In this document: positions 27,635 through 36,720 of the stretch, in pieces | How positions within the stretch are numbered: position 1 is the stretch's first letter | Layout: every line of letters starts with the position of its first letter | Assembly: GCF_021401245.1 (NCBI RefSeq) | Contig: NZ_JACBFY010000009.1 | Span: 124,001 to 188,000, forward strand | Reading direction: 5' to 3' | From: Pseudacidovorax sp. NFM-22 | Lineage (GTDB): Bacteria; Pseudomonadota; Gammaproteobacteria; Burkholderiales; Burkholderiaceae_C | Length of the DNA stretch: 64,000 bases | Notes under the pieces: generated by a model | What the model was told of the DNA's origin: nothing | What the model saw: the letters and a program-made list of their open reading frames with translations, nothing else | Databases searched by the model: none | Made by a program: the position numbers and the translations under genes

Positions 27635-28543
27635 TTATCCGGGCGCCGCCCCGCCGCCGAACAGCTGCGCCAGCGTGCGCCGCAGCCAGGCGTTGCCATC
27701 GTCGGCGTGGAAGCGCGCGTGCCAGTGCTGCTTGACCGCATAGGCCGGCAGCGCGAAGGGCGGCTCGATGATGCGCACCGGCTCCTGCGTGGCCAGGATC
27801 TGGCCCAGCACGCGCGGCACGATCACCACCAGCTCGGTCTGCGCCACGATGCGCGCCACGCCCAGGAAGCTGGACAGCCGCACCGCCACCTTGCGCTCGA
27901 TGCCCGCCCGGGCGATGGTCTTGTCCACGATGGCATGGCCCGTGCCCGACGAAGCGATGACCGCATGCGACTCGTCCGCGAAGGCCTTGCGGGTGAGCTT
28001 GGCACCGATGCGTGGATGGTGCTTGGCCACCAGGCAGACGAAGTTCTGGCGGAACAGGGTCTGGCCGTAGAAGCCGGCCTCCAGCTGCGGCATGAAGCCC
28101 ACGGCCAGGTCCACCTCGCCATCCTCCAGCCGGCGCGCGCTGGCGGCGGAGACGATCTCGGTCTCCACCTGCACGCCAGGCGCCTCGCGGCCCAGGTGAT
28201 CCAGCAGGCGGGGCAGCAGCACCACCTCGCTGATGTCCGTGAGGCAGACGCGAAAGCGCCGCTTCGCCGTGGCGGGGTCGAACACCTCGCGGCTGGCGCG
28301 GGCGCGCTCGATCTGCGCCAGCGCCTCGCGCAGGGCGGGCTGGATCTTCTGCGCATGCGGTGTGGGCTGCATGCCCAGGGCCGTGCGCTCGAACAGGCGG
28401 TCGTCGAAATGCGCGCGCAGCTTGTTGAGCGCCGTGCTGGCCGCCGCCTGTGCGATGCCCAGGCGCTCGGCCGCCTTGGAGACGCTGGCGGTCTGCCAGA
28501 CCTCGTCGAACACCTTGAGCCATTCCAGGTCCAGCTTGGACAT
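27635..28543 (-). CDS. LysR-family regulator, probable 3-hydroxybenzoate/gentisate regulator
   Basis: The 302-residue protein has an N-terminal winged HTH (about 4-63: LEWLKVFDEVWQTASVSKAAERLGIAQAAASTALNKLR) and a type 2 periplasmic-binding effector domain. It is divergent from the 3-hydroxybenzoate hydroxylase gene, with a 123-bp region that contains two dyads (28551-28610). Control of the gentisate genes by 3-hydroxybenzoate or gentisate is the natural inference. Confidence 0.9.
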   Translation of the reverse strand: MSKLDLEWLKVFDEVWQTASVSKAAERLGIAQAAASTALNKLRAHFDDRLFERTALGMQPTPHAQKIQPALREALAQIERARASREVFDPATAKRRFRVCLTDISEVVLLPRLLDHLGREAPGVQVETEIVSAASARRLEDGEVDLAVGFMPQLEAGFYGQTLFRQNFVCLVAKHHPRIGAKLTRKAFADESHAVIASSGTGHAIVDKTIARAGIERKVAVRLSSFLGVARIVAQTELVVIVPRVLGQILATQEPVRIIEPPFALPAYAVKQHWHARFHADDGNAWLRRTLAQLFGGGAAPG

Positions 28544-28550
28544 GCGCGCA

Positions 28551-28610
28551 CCCCACTATCGAAAAACGCGATGCCGAGTATCGGCCACAGTGCTTGAGGC
28601 AATAGTGGGG
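28551..28610. promoter_or_regulatory. nested dyads in the LysR / 3-hydroxybenzoate hydroxylase divergent region
   Basis: CCCCACTAT (28551-28559) and ATAGTGGGG (28602-28610) are perfect 9-bp inverted repeats separated by 42 nt. Between them lies GCCGAGTATCGGC (28573-28585), with 5-bp arms around GTA. LysR tetramers often contact two separated sites in such regions; which elements are bound cannot be told from the sequence. Confidence 0.5.
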
Positions 28611-28666
28611 TCTGCGAACAATCCGCGGCATTGACAGGCATCAATCCAGAACAGCCGGAGACAGGC

Positions 28667-29893
28667 ATGGCATCCCTCGCAGCATCCCCACGCGCATCCA
28701 CTTCTTCCTCTTCCCTGCCGGTCCTGGTGGCCGGCGGCGGCATCGGCGGCATCGCCGCCGCGCTGGCACTGGTGCGCCGCGGCTTCGACGTGATGGTGCT
28801 GGAGCAGGCCGCCCAGTTGGGCGAGATCGGCGCCGGCATTCAGCTCGGGCCCAATGCCTTCGCGGCCTTCGACGCGCTGGGCATCGGCGAGATCGCCCGC
28901 GGCCGCGCCGTCTACACCGACGAGATGGTGATGCACGACGCGCTGGACGAGACGCTGGTGGGCCGCATCCCCACGGGCGAGGCCTTCCGCCAGCGCTTCG
29001 GCAACCCCTATGCCGTCATCCACCGCGCCGACGTGCACGGCTCGCTGCTCGAAGGCGCCCATGCCACCGGCCGGGTGGAGATCGCCACCGCCACGCAGGT
29101 GCAGCGCATCGCGCAGGACGACGAGGGCGTGACGGTGGTCAGCAGCGACGGCCGCACTTTCCGCGGTTGCGCACTGATCGGCGCGGACGGCGTCAAGTCG
29201 GCGGTGCGGCGGCAGTACGTGGGCGACGATGCCCGCGTGTCGGGCCATGTGGTCTACCGCGCCGTGGTGGACCGCGCCGACTTTCCGCCCGACCTGCAGT
29301 GGAACGCCGCCAGCATCTGGGTGGGGCCCAACTGCCATCTGGTGCACTACCCGCTGCGCGGCGGCGAGCAGTACAACGTGGTCGTCACCTTCCACAGCCG
29401 CGAGCAGGAGGAGTGGAGCGTGCGCGAAGGCAGCCGCGAAGAGGTGCAGAGCTACTTCGAGGGCATCTGCGCCCGCGCCCGCCAGCTGATCGACCTGCCG
29501 AAGGACTGGAAGCGCTGGGCCACGGCCGACCGCGAGCCCATCGGGCAGTGGGTCTTCGGCCGGGCCGCGCTGCTGGGCGACGCCGCCCATCCCACGCTGC
29601 AGTACCTGGCGCAGGGCGCCTGCATGGCCATGGAAGACGCCGTGACGCTGGGCGAAGCCCTGCGCGCGAACGACAACCAGTGGGACAAGGCCTTTGCGCT
29701 CTACCAGCGCTCGCGCGTGGCTCGCACCGCCCGCGTGGTGCTGTCGGCGCGCGAGATGGGCCGCATCTTCCACGCCAAGGGCGTGGAGCGGCTGGTGCGC
29801 AACGACCTGTGGAAGGGCCGCACGCCAGAGCGCTTCTATGACGCGATGGAGTGGCTGTATGGGTGGACCGAATCCACGTGCCTCGACGCATGA
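28667..29893 (+). CDS. 3-hydroxybenzoate 6-hydroxylase (FAD monooxygenase)
   Basis: The 408-residue class A flavoprotein monooxygenase has GGGIGGIAAALALVRRG (FAD ADP site, about 22-38), an Arg-rich central region with GADGVKSAVRR, and GDAAHPTLQYLAQGACMAMEDA (flavin site). It converts 3-hydroxybenzoate to gentisate with NADH and oxygen. Salicylate 1-hydroxylase belongs to the same family, but the following fumarylpyruvate hydrolase and gentisate dioxygenase favour the 6-hydroxylase. The ATG at 28667 has GGAG 6 nt upstream; an upstream ATG at 28631 does not. The symbol varies between species, so none is given. Confidence 0.88.
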   Translation: MASLAASPRASTSSSSLPVLVAGGGIGGIAAALALVRRGFDVMVLEQAAQLGEIGAGIQLGPNAFAAFDALGIGEIARGRAVYTDEMVMHDALDETLVGRIPTGEAFRQRFGNPYAVIHRADVHGSLLEGAHATGRVEIATATQVQRIAQDDEGVTVVSSDGRTFRGCALIGADGVKSAVRRQYVGDDARVSGHVVYRAVVDRADFPPDLQWNAASIWVGPNCHLVHYPLRGGEQYNVVVTFHSREQEEWSVREGSREEVQSYFEGICARARQLIDLPKDWKRWATADREPIGQWVFGRAALLGDAAHPTLQYLAQGACMAMEDAVTLGEALRANDNQWDKAFALYQRSRVARTARVVLSAREMGRIFHAKGVERLVRNDLWKGRTPERFYDAMEWLYGWTESTCLDA

Positions 29894-29945
29894 CGCACGT
29901 CGACCCGAAGACATGAATCAACGTCGGTCACGCCCGTGCCCAAGC

Positions 29946-30078
29946 CCCTCTTCCCTCGCGGGAGAGGGAGCCGACCCCAAACGTCCACGCTGAGCCCAAT
30001 AAACACCTCACGCGCCGAGCCAACCCGCCAGTTCGCGCCGAACCAACCCAACACCGTTCGCGCTGAGCCTGTCGAAGC
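29946..30078. repeat. family B hairpin and family A repeat in the hydroxylase-hydrolase gap
   Basis: A family B hairpin (29946-29968, one mismatch in 9 bp) and a family A copy (30054-30078) occupy the 222-bp gap between the hydroxylase and fumarylpyruvate hydrolase genes. The gap has no credible gene. Confidence 0.8.
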
Positions 30079-30115
30079 GCCGCCCCCACCTGTTCATCCT
30101 CCCCCTCGTCACCCC

Positions 30116-30817
30116 ATGACCGACTACCTCTGGACCCCACCACCCGTCGCCTCCCTGCCCGTGCGCGGCGACAGCCGCCGCCTGCCGGTGAACCGCCTCT
30201 TCTTCGTCGGCCGCAACTACCACGCCCATGCGGTGGAGATGGGCCGCCCCGTCGACAAGTCGGTGGAGCAGCCCTTCTACTTCACCAAGGCGCCCTCGAC
30301 GCTGGTCGGATCCGGCGCCACCGTCGCCTACCCGCCCGGCACGCAGAACTTCCACTTCGAGATGGAACTGGTGGTGGTCATCGGCGCCGCGGGCTTTCGC
30401 GTGGCACGCGAAGACGCCGGCCGCCTGATCTACGGCTATGCCTGCGGCCTGGACATGACCCGCCGCGACCTGCAGCTGGTGGCCCGCGACAAAGGCCGTC
30501 CCTGGGACCTGGGCAAGGACGTGGAGCAGTCCTCCGTCTGCTCCGAGGTCGTGCCCCTGGCCGGCACCGTGCTGTCGCAGGGCGAGATCGCGCTGCAGGT
30601 CAACGGCGAGACCAAGCAGAAGTCCGACCTCGACAAGCTGATCTGGAACATCCCCGAGCTGATCGAGGACCTGTCGAAGTACTACCACCTGCAGCCCGGC
30701 GACCTGATCTACACCGGCACGCCCGAAGGCGTGGGCCCGGTCAAGACCGGCGACCGCATCACCGGCCACGTACAGGGCGTGGGCGAGATCGCCCTGGCCA
30801 TCGGCCCCGCGGCATGA
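30116..30817 (+). CDS. nagK: fumarylpyruvate hydrolase (FAH family)
   Basis: The 233-residue FAH-fold enzyme cleaves fumarylpyruvate to fumarate and pyruvate. Motifs are [37 protein letters not shown] (metal Glu residues), [13 protein letters not shown] and [12 protein letters not shown]. Size and motifs fit NagK-type hydrolases rather than the longer fumarylacetoacetase. Its neighbour is gentisate 1,2-dioxygenase. A maleylpyruvate isomerase gene is not present, so either it lies elsewhere or this enzyme acts on maleylpyruvate directly. Confidence 0.88.
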   Translation: MTDYLWTPPPVASLPVRGDSRRLPVNRLFFVGRNYHAHAVEMGRPVDKSVEQPFYFTKAPSTLVGSGATVAYPPGTQNFHFEMELVVVIGAAGFRVAREDAGRLIYGYACGLDMTRRDLQLVARDKGRPWDLGKDVEQSSVCSEVVPLAGTVLSQGEIALQVNGETKQKSDLDKLIWNIPELIEDLSKYYHLQPGDLIYTGTPEGVGPVKTGDRITGHVQGVGEIALAIGPAA

Positions 30818-30836
30818 TGCAGGGCGCGGACCTGCT

Positions 30837-30944
30837 CCTCTCCCCGCTGGGGAGAGGCTGGGTGAGGGGCCCCGGGCCTCTTACCCGCTGCAGCCGTGCC
30901 ACCGCCGCCGGCCCTCACCCCTGCCCTCTCCCAGCGGGAGAGGG
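30837..30944. repeat. two family B-like hairpins between hydrolase and dioxygenase genes
   Basis: CCTCTCCCC-GCT-GGGGAGAGG (30837-30857) and CCCTCTCCC-AGC-GGGAGAGGG (30924-30944) are perfect 9-bp stems with 3-nt loops. They fill most of the 151-bp gap before the gentisate dioxygenase start and could modulate read-through or mRNA stability. Confidence 0.8.
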
Positions 30945-30968
30945 TGAAACTCCCAGGAGACCCCTCAC

Positions 30969-32099
30969 ATGGCTGCCGTGATCGACACCCTTCCCTCCCC
31001 CGTGCGGCTGCAGGCCGTGGCCGCCCCCGGCCAGCCCGAGCCCACGCCCGCCCTGAGCCAGCTCTACCGCGGCTTCGAGGAAGAGCTGCTGGTGCCCCTG
31101 TGGACCCAGATCGGCAGCCTGATGCCGCCGCATCCGCGCAGCAAGGCCGCGCCGCACCTGTGGCGCTGGGAGCGGCTCAAGCAGCTGGCGGCCGAGGCCG
31201 GCCAGCTGGTGCCGGTGGGCCGCGGCGGCGAGCGCCGGGCCATCGCCCTGGCCAACCCGGCGCTGGGCGGCCAGCCCTACGCCACGCCCACGCTGTGGGC
31301 CGCCATCCAGTACCTGATGCCCGGCGAACATGCGCCCGAGCACCGCCACACGCAGAACGCCTTCCGCTTCGTGGTCGAAGGCGAAGGCGTGTGGACCGTG
31401 GTCAACGGCGATGCGGTGCGCATGGCGCGCGGCGACTTCCTGCCGCAGGCGGCGTGGAACTTCCATGCCCACCACAACGCCGCCACCGAGCCCATGGCCT
31501 GGATCGACGGGCTGGACATCCCCTTCGCGTACTACACCGAGTCGCAGTTCTTCGAGCATGGCCGCGACCAGCTGAGCGAGGCCGAATGCGGCACGCCCGA
31601 GCGCTCCCGCTCCGAGCGGCTGTGGGGCCATCCGGGCCTGCGCCCGCTCTCGCAGCCGGCCGACACGCCCGCCACGCCGCTCCTGGCCTACCGCTGGGCC
31701 GACACCGACCGCGCCCTGGCCGACCAGTTGGCGCTGGAGGACGAAGGCCACCCCGGCGTGCTGAGCGCAGGCCATGCCGCCGTGCGCTTCACCCACCCGG
31801 GTACGGGCCGCGACGTGCTGCCGACCATGCGCTGCGAGATGCACCGCGTGCGCGCCGGTGGCCGCACCCGCACCTGGCGCGAGGTGGGCGGCTCGGTCTG
31901 GCAGGTCTTCGATGGCACCGGCAGCGTGACGGTGGGCGACAGGACCTGGCACGTGCAGCGCGGCGACCTGTTCGTCGTGCCCTCCTGGCAACCCTTCTCG
32001 GCCAGCTGCGATGCGCAGGCGGCCTCGCTGGACCTGTTCCGCTTCGGCGATGCACCGATCTTCGAGGCGCTGAACCAGTACCGCATGCAGGTGGACTGA
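30969..32099 (+). CDS. nagI: gentisate 1,2-dioxygenase
   Basis: The 376-residue bicupin opens gentisate to maleylpyruvate. The N-terminal cupin holds the iron site (MPGEHAPEHRHTQNAFRFVVEGEG with the His cluster, and NFHAHHN), and the C-terminal cupin (about 265-365) is the structural repeat (GSVWQVFDGTGSVTVGD). Length and motifs fit the family well. An AGGAGA site lies about 6 nt upstream of the ATG. Two Bug receptor genes follow on the same strand and may bind the aromatic substrate. Confidence 0.94.
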   Translation: MAAVIDTLPSPVRLQAVAAPGQPEPTPALSQLYRGFEEELLVPLWTQIGSLMPPHPRSKAAPHLWRWERLKQLAAEAGQLVPVGRGGERRAIALANPALGGQPYATPTLWAAIQYLMPGEHAPEHRHTQNAFRFVVEGEGVWTVVNGDAVRMARGDFLPQAAWNFHAHHNAATEPMAWIDGLDIPFAYYTESQFFEHGRDQLSEAECGTPERSRSERLWGHPGLRPLSQPADTPATPLLAYRWADTDRALADQLALEDEGHPGVLSAGHAAVRFTHPGTGRDVLPTMRCEMHRVRAGGRTRTWREVGGSVWQVFDGTGSVTVGDRTWHVQRGDLFVVPSWQPFSASCDAQAASLDLFRFGDAPIFEALNQYRMQVD

Positions 32100-32191
32100 A
32101 GCGCGCCTGCCGCCAATGCCCGTCCGTGACCCGTGCGTCCTGGGCTTGGCCTGTCCCGAGGGTCGAGGGGCTTTACCCCGCGCACGCCCTG

Positions 32192-32216
32192 GCTTCGACA
32201 GGCTCAGCCCGAACGG
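32192..32216. repeat. dispersed 25-bp repeat, family A (inverted copy)
   Basis: The core reads CTTCGACAGGCTCAGCCCGA on the plus strand. It lies in the 225-bp gap between the gentisate dioxygenase and the next Bug gene, where nothing else is recognisable except a T-rich patch near 32290. Confidence 0.85.
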
Positions 32217-32324
32217 CCCCTGGTTCACCAACCTGCATTGGGCATGCCGTCCCATTTTTGCTGTCACCCATTTAGGCACCCTCGCGTCTTTTTCTTCCTC
32301 CACAACAACAGCCCGGAGACATCC

Positions 32325-33296
32325 TTGAAGTACCTTGTTCCCGCCCTCGCCACCCTGCTGGCCGCACCCCTGGCCTTCGCCCAGGCCGCCACCGACTACC
32401 CCACGAAGCCGGTGACCATCGTCACGCCCTTCGCCGCCGGCAGCGGCCCCGACGCCGTGCTGCGCCTGGTCAGCGACAAGCTGGGCAAGCTCTGGAACCA
32501 GCGCGTGACCATCGACAACAAGCCCGGCGGCGGCGGCTTCATCGCCATCGACGCGGCACGCCGCGCCCAGCCCGATGGCTACACGCTGATCCAGTTCGAC
32601 AGTGAGCACCTGGCCGCCCTGCCGCACCTGTACAAGTCGCGCAACTTCGTGACGCTGCAGCATTTCGACCCCGTGGCCGCCCTCTTTCGCACGCCCTTCT
32701 TCGTGGCGGTGAGCAGCGAGTCGAAGTGGAAGTCGATGAGCGACCTGATCGCTGAAGCCAAGGCCAAGCCGGGCCAGATCACCTACGGCTCCTGGGGCGT
32801 GGGCAGCCCGGGCCACCTGGGCGGCCAGCAGCTCGATGCGCTCACCGGCACGCAGATGAACCATGCGCCCTACCGCGAGGTGTCGCAGCTGTACGCCAAC
32901 GTGGGCACGGGCGAGGTGCCGTGGGCCTTCGCCAGCATTCCGTCGAGCCAGGGCATCTACAAGGCCGGCAAGCTCAAGTACCTCGCCGTGGCCGCCAAGA
33001 AGCGCGTGCCGCAGATGCCCGACGTGCCCACCATGGCCGAGTCGGGCGGACCGGCCGAGCTGGAGGTCAACTCCTTCGTGTCGCTGCTGGCACCCAAGGG
33101 TGTGCCGGACGCGGTCAAGAAGAAGATCAATGCCGACGTGGCCAAGGTGATTGCCGACCCCGAGATCCGCGCCCGCTTCGACACCTTCGCCTTCGAGCCG
33201 CTGGACTGGTCGCCGGAAGAGATCGCGCGCCAGGCCGAGATCAAGTCCAAGGTCTACGGCGAGCTGGTGCGGCGCGGGAACATCAGCCTGGATTGA
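32325..33296 (+). CDS. Bug/TctC-family periplasmic solute-binding protein (TTG start)
   Basis: The 323-residue product begins MKYLVPALATLLAAPLAFAQA, a clear signal peptide. The start is TTG at 32325 with GGAG 6 nt upstream; no ATG fits. The core is YPTKPVTIVTPFAAGSGPD, TIDNKPGGGGF, PDGYTLIQFD and MPDVPTMAESG. The usual YKG motif is replaced by APYREVSQLY, and the protein is more divergent than the other Bugs here. Position after gentisate dioxygenase suggests binding of a hydroxybenzoate (inference). Confidence 0.9.
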   Translation: MKYLVPALATLLAAPLAFAQAATDYPTKPVTIVTPFAAGSGPDAVLRLVSDKLGKLWNQRVTIDNKPGGGGFIAIDAARRAQPDGYTLIQFDSEHLAALPHLYKSRNFVTLQHFDPVAALFRTPFFVAVSSESKWKSMSDLIAEAKAKPGQITYGSWGVGSPGHLGGQQLDALTGTQMNHAPYREVSQLYANVGTGEVPWAFASIPSSQGIYKAGKLKYLAVAAKKRVPQMPDVPTMAESGGPAELEVNSFVSLLAPKGVPDAVKKKINADVAKVIADPEIRARFDTFAFEPLDWSPEEIARQAEIKSKVYGELVRRGNISLD

Positions 33297-33369
33297 GGTG
33301 ACAAGCAGGCGCCCCCCAAGCCCCCTAGACTCGGCGCCTCTTCAGCTTTCCGGCACCTGACCGATCCCC

Positions 33370-34341
33370 ATGTCGATTGCACGCAGAACCCTTCTCGCCA
33401 CCGCCTGTGCCCTGCTGGCCGCTGGCGGTGCGCAGGCCCAGACCGCTGCCGCCTGGCCCACCAAGCCGATCCGCCTGGTGGTGGGCTTTCCGGGCGGCTC
33501 CACGCCCGACATCGCTGCCCGCGTGCTGGCCGAGCCGCTGGCCAAGGCCCTGGGCCAGCCGGTGGTGGTGGACAACAAGCCCGGCGCCTCCGGCAACATC
33601 GCGGCCGACACCGTGGCCAAGGCCACCGACGACCACACGCTGGGCATCGTCATCAACGGCAACCTCACGTCGTCGAAGATGCTGTATTCCAAGCTGCCGT
33701 ACGACCCGGCCAAGGACTTCAGCTACCTCTCGCTGATCGCCACCGCGCCGCTGGTGCTGGTGGCCAGCAACGACATCCCCACCGGCAAGAACTTCCTGGC
33801 CGCGGCGCGCGCCTCGGGCACCCAGTGGAACTACGGCTCGGTGGGCGTGGGCTCGGTGGGCCACCTAGGCATGGAGCTGCTCAAGAACCGCATCCCCGGC
33901 ATGGACGCCACGCACGTGCCCTACGCCGGCAACCCGCAGGTGGTGACCGCCATGATCGGCGGCCAGCTGCAACTGGCCCTGGTGCCGCCGGCCATCGCCA
34001 TTCCGCAGGTCAAGGCCGGCAAGCTCAAGGCCATCGGCCTGACCAGTGGCCGCAGCACCCTGGCGCCGGAGTACCCGCCCCTGGCCGACATCGGGGTGCG
34101 CGACTTCAACCTGGAGGTGTGGACCGCCCTGCTCGGCCCCGCCGGCCTGTCGCCCGAGGCCAAGGCCCGCATCACGAAGGAGATCGCGGTCATCATGAAG
34201 AACCCCGAGGTGCGCCAGCAGCTCTTCGACAAGGGCTGGCAACCGGTCGGCACCTCGCCCGAAGGCATGCGCCTGCGCGTGCAGGAAGAGGCGGCGATCA
34301 TGACCAAGATCATTCAGGCGCGCGGGATCAAGCTGCAGTAA
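33370..34341 (+). CDS. Bug/TctC-family periplasmic solute-binding protein
   Basis: The 323-residue product has a signal peptide (ARRTLLATACALLAAGGAQAQ) and the core WPTKPIRLVVGFPGGSTPD and VVVDNKPGASGNIA. The family PADGYT turn is replaced by ATDDHTLGIVI, and VPYAGNPQVVTAMIGGQLQLALV replaces the usual YKG region. It is 73 nt downstream of another Bug gene and is followed by a terminator-like hairpin (34355-34386), which marks the end of the gentisate block and the edge of the accessory island. Confidence 0.92.
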   Translation: MSIARRTLLATACALLAAGGAQAQTAAAWPTKPIRLVVGFPGGSTPDIAARVLAEPLAKALGQPVVVDNKPGASGNIAADTVAKATDDHTLGIVINGNLTSSKMLYSKLPYDPAKDFSYLSLIATAPLVLVASNDIPTGKNFLAAARASGTQWNYGSVGVGSVGHLGMELLKNRIPGMDATHVPYAGNPQVVTAMIGGQLQLALVPPAIAIPQVKAGKLKAIGLTSGRSTLAPEYPPLADIGVRDFNLEVWTALLGPAGLSPEAKARITKEIAVIMKNPEVRQQLFDKGWQPVGTSPEGMRLRVQEEAAIMTKIIQARGIKLQ

Positions 34342-34354
34342 GAAGCCAGCCGCG

Positions 34355-34386
34355 ACGCAGGGGCCGCGAGTGCTCGGCCTCTGCGT
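34355..34386. terminator. intrinsic terminator-like hairpin at the island's left edge
   Basis: ACGCAGGGGCCG (34355-34366) pairs with CGGCCTCTGCGT (34375-34386) through 12 positions with one G-T wobble, around an 8-nt loop. A weak T/C tail follows. It lies just after the Bug stop and 7 nt before the next start codon. Confidence 0.6.
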
Positions 34387-34392
34387 TCGTCC

Positions 34393-35523
34393 ATGTCTAT
34401 TTGGGGCGCCGCATCAATGACTCTCTTCGTCGTTCACGATCAACAACTCAAAGCCGTTCCCCTTACGACCTTCGCGCAAGAGGGCATGCTGGAACGCAAG
34501 CACCTTCAAGCAATGCTGCATCGGGACACCTCCCCGCTGGGCGAGGATCTGCTGGTGCTGCGCGAGGAGTTCGGCCAATGGCAGGACAGCCAGCGCCGCA
34601 TTGATCTGCTGTGCTTGGACAAGACCGGCACCCTGGTCGTGGTGGAACTCAAGCGGACGTCAGACGGCGGGCACATGGATCTGCAAGCCATACGGTATGC
34701 GGCCATGGTTTCCAGCATGACCTTGGACCAAGCCATCGCGGCTCGCCACGAGACGCTCGGGACGGAAGAAACTGTCGAAGAAGCACGTACGAGTGTGCTC
34801 GAGTTCCTGGGACTGGACTCGGTGGACGAAGCCGAATTGACGGGGGAGGTTCGCATCATCCTGGCGGCGGCCGACTTTTCGCAGGAGATCACCACATCCG
34901 TCATATGGCTCAACCGTCAGGGCTTGGACATCCGCTGCATCCGGCTGAGGCCTTACAAGCTCGGGGAGCAGTTGCTGGTGGATGCCGCTCAGATCATTCC
35001 GCTTCCAGAAGCGGCGGACTACGAGATCAAGATTCGCGAGCAGGCCGAGGAGACCCGAAAGGTCAAGACAAAGCGACAGGAGCTGATCAAGCGCTTCTGG
35101 ACTCAGTTCATTCAGACATCGACAGCGCACACTCAGTTGTTCGCGCAGCGCACTGCTACGACCGACCATTGGCTTTCGGGAGGCGTTGGCCGCTCTGGGT
35201 TCGCGCTCACGGTCTCCCTCACGGAAGACCGTGCACGCGTCGAATGCGGGATTCGACTTGGGAGGGACAACGCGCAGGCCAACAAGATGGCGTTCCACGC
35301 GCTGCTGCAGCAAAAGGCAGCGATCGAAGCGGCCTTCGGAAATGCGCTGGTGTGGGACGAGTTGCCCGAGAAAATCAGCAGCCGCATCCACGTGGACATG
35401 CCTGACGGGGGCGGCTGGCGCTCGCCGGAGTCAGAGTGGCCGGACATCCAGCGGTGGCTGGCACAAACAGCGGACCGGCTCGAAAAAGCTTTGAGTGGGC
35501 CGATTCGGTCTCTGCCACTTTGA
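34393..35523 (+). CDS. NucS-like PD-(D/E)XK nuclease-fold protein with DUF4268-type C-terminus
   Basis: The 376-residue protein has an N-terminal restriction-nuclease-like half with Glu34, Asp71 (RRIDLLCLD), E85-L-K87 (VVVELKR) and a following Q98-x3-Y102, the order of catalytic residues in NucS/RecB-like nucleases. A charged helix near 215-235 (IREQAEETRKVKTKRQ) leads to the C-terminal DUF4268-like domain. Likely a DNA-acting protein of unknown role. Codon use is visibly less GC-rich than in the flanking genes, consistent with transfer. The start is uncertain: ATG 34393 or ATG 34417 (MTLFVV), neither with a clear ribosome site. No methyltransferase partner is nearby. Confidence 0.75.
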   Translation: MSIWGAASMTLFVVHDQQLKAVPLTTFAQEGMLERKHLQAMLHRDTSPLGEDLLVLREEFGQWQDSQRRIDLLCLDKTGTLVVVELKRTSDGGHMDLQAIRYAAMVSSMTLDQAIAARHETLGTEETVEEARTSVLEFLGLDSVDEAELTGEVRIILAAADFSQEITTSVIWLNRQGLDIRCIRLRPYKLGEQLLVDAAQIIPLPEAADYEIKIREQAEETRKVKTKRQELIKRFWTQFIQTSTAHTQLFAQRTATTDHWLSGGVGRSGFALTVSLTEDRARVECGIRLGRDNAQANKMAFHALLQQKAAIEAAFGNALVWDELPEKISSRIHVDMPDGGGWRSPESEWPDIQRWLAQTADRLEKALSGPIRSLPL

Positions 35524-35571
35524 GCCCCCATCGCAGCTGCTCAGCTGAGATACCACGCTAAGCTTTAATCC

Positions 35572-36720
35572 ATGCTCCGCGTCCCCGTCCAACCCCCACT
35601 CTTTGCCTGGGCGCGCCAGCGCGCCCGGTTGGATGCGGCAACGTTGGACGCGCGCTTTCCTCAGCTGGCCCGCTGGGAAGCGGGCCAGCTGCAGCCCACC
35701 TTGCGCCAGCTGGAGCAGTACGCGCAGGCCACCCATGCGCCGCTCGGCTTCTTCTTTCTTCCGGTGCCCCCGCAAGAGACCCTGCCCATTCCGGACTTCC
35801 GGACGTTGGGCACTGGCGCACCGCGCCTCAGCGCCGACCTGCTGGATGTGATCTACGCCTGCCAGGCCCGGCAGACCTGGTACCGCGACGAAGCCATGGT
35901 CAACGGCGAAGCGCCGCTGCCTTTCGTGGGCAGCCTGACCATCGCCACCCAGCCCGCAGAGGCCGCCAGTGCCATCCGTCACCAACTGGGCTTCAGCATT
36001 CAGGCGCGCCGCGAGTGCCCCACCTGGACCGAAGCCTTGCGCCTGTTCATTGCCCAGGCCGAGCAAGCCGGCGTGATGGTGATGGTCAGCGGCGTGGTGA
36101 TGAACAACAACAACCGTCCGCTCGACCCACAGGAGTTCCGCGGCTTTGCACTGGCCGACGCGATTGCGCCACTGGTGTTCATCAATGGCACAGACAGCAA
36201 GTCGGCCCAGATGTTCACGTTGGCGCACGAACTGGCGCATCTCTGGCTGGGACAGACGGCCGTGTCGGACGCACCGCTGGCCGAGACGCCACCGCATGCC
36301 GTGGAGAGGTGGTGCAACCAGGTGGCCGCCCAACTGCTGGTGCCGGACGAGGACTTCCAGGCAGCCCTGCTGCCCGGGGAGGCGTTGGAGACCGCAATGA
36401 AACGGTTGGCCAAGCACTTCAAGGTCAGCACCCTGGTGTTGCTGCGCCGTATGCACGACGTGGGATGGCTGGACCGCGCCACTTTCTGGGCCGCCTACCG
36501 GGCCGAAGAGGCGCGGCTCCAGGCGTTGGCCATCCGCAGTACGGGCGGCGGCGACTTCTATCGCACCACTGTTGCCCGTGTGGGCCGACGGTTCGCGCAG
36601 ACCCTGGTGGCCAGCACGCTGGAAGGCCGGACGCTCTACCGGGACGCCTTCCGCATGCTGGGCATCGTCAAGCCCGGCACCTTCAACGAACTGGGGCGGA
36701 CCCTGGGGTTCCCGACCTGA
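35572..36720 (+). CDS. ImmA/IrrE-family metallopeptidase with N-terminal HTH-like region, antitoxin partner of DUF4411
   Basis: The 382-residue protein has an HTH-like segment (about 20-55, LARWEAGQLQPTLRQLEQYAQA) and a zinc peptidase domain with H219-E-L-A-H223 (TLAHELAHLWLG). Genes of this type are commonly paired with DUF4411 PIN-domain genes as toxin-antitoxin modules, and that is the arrangement here: its TGA stop shares bases with the ATG of the next gene (TGATG). The protein looks intact although its partner is broken. Cleavage targets are unknown. Confidence 0.85.
   Translation: MLRVPVQPPLFAWARQRARLDAATLDARFPQLARWEAGQLQPTLRQLEQYAQATHAPLGFFFLPVPPQETLPIPDFRTLGTGAPRLSADLLDVIYACQARQTWYRDEAMVNGEAPLPFVGSLTIATQPAEAASAIRHQLGFSIQARRECPTWTEALRLFIAQAEQAGVMVMVSGVVMNNNNRPLDPQEFRGFALADAIAPLVFINGTDSKSAQMFTLAHELAHLWLGQTAVSDAPLAETPPHAVERWCNQVAAQLLVPDEDFQAALLPGEALETAMKRLAKHFKVSTLVLLRRMHDVGWLDRATFWAAYRAEEARLQALAIRSTGGGDFYRTTVARVGRRFAQTLVASTLEGRTLYRDAFRMLGIVKPGTFNELGRTLGFPT

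Noticed and set aside
33307..33339. Terminator between the two Bug genes at 33.3 kb
   Set aside because: AGGCGCC and GGCGCCT form only a 7-bp stem around a 19-nt loop with no T tail; too weak to call.
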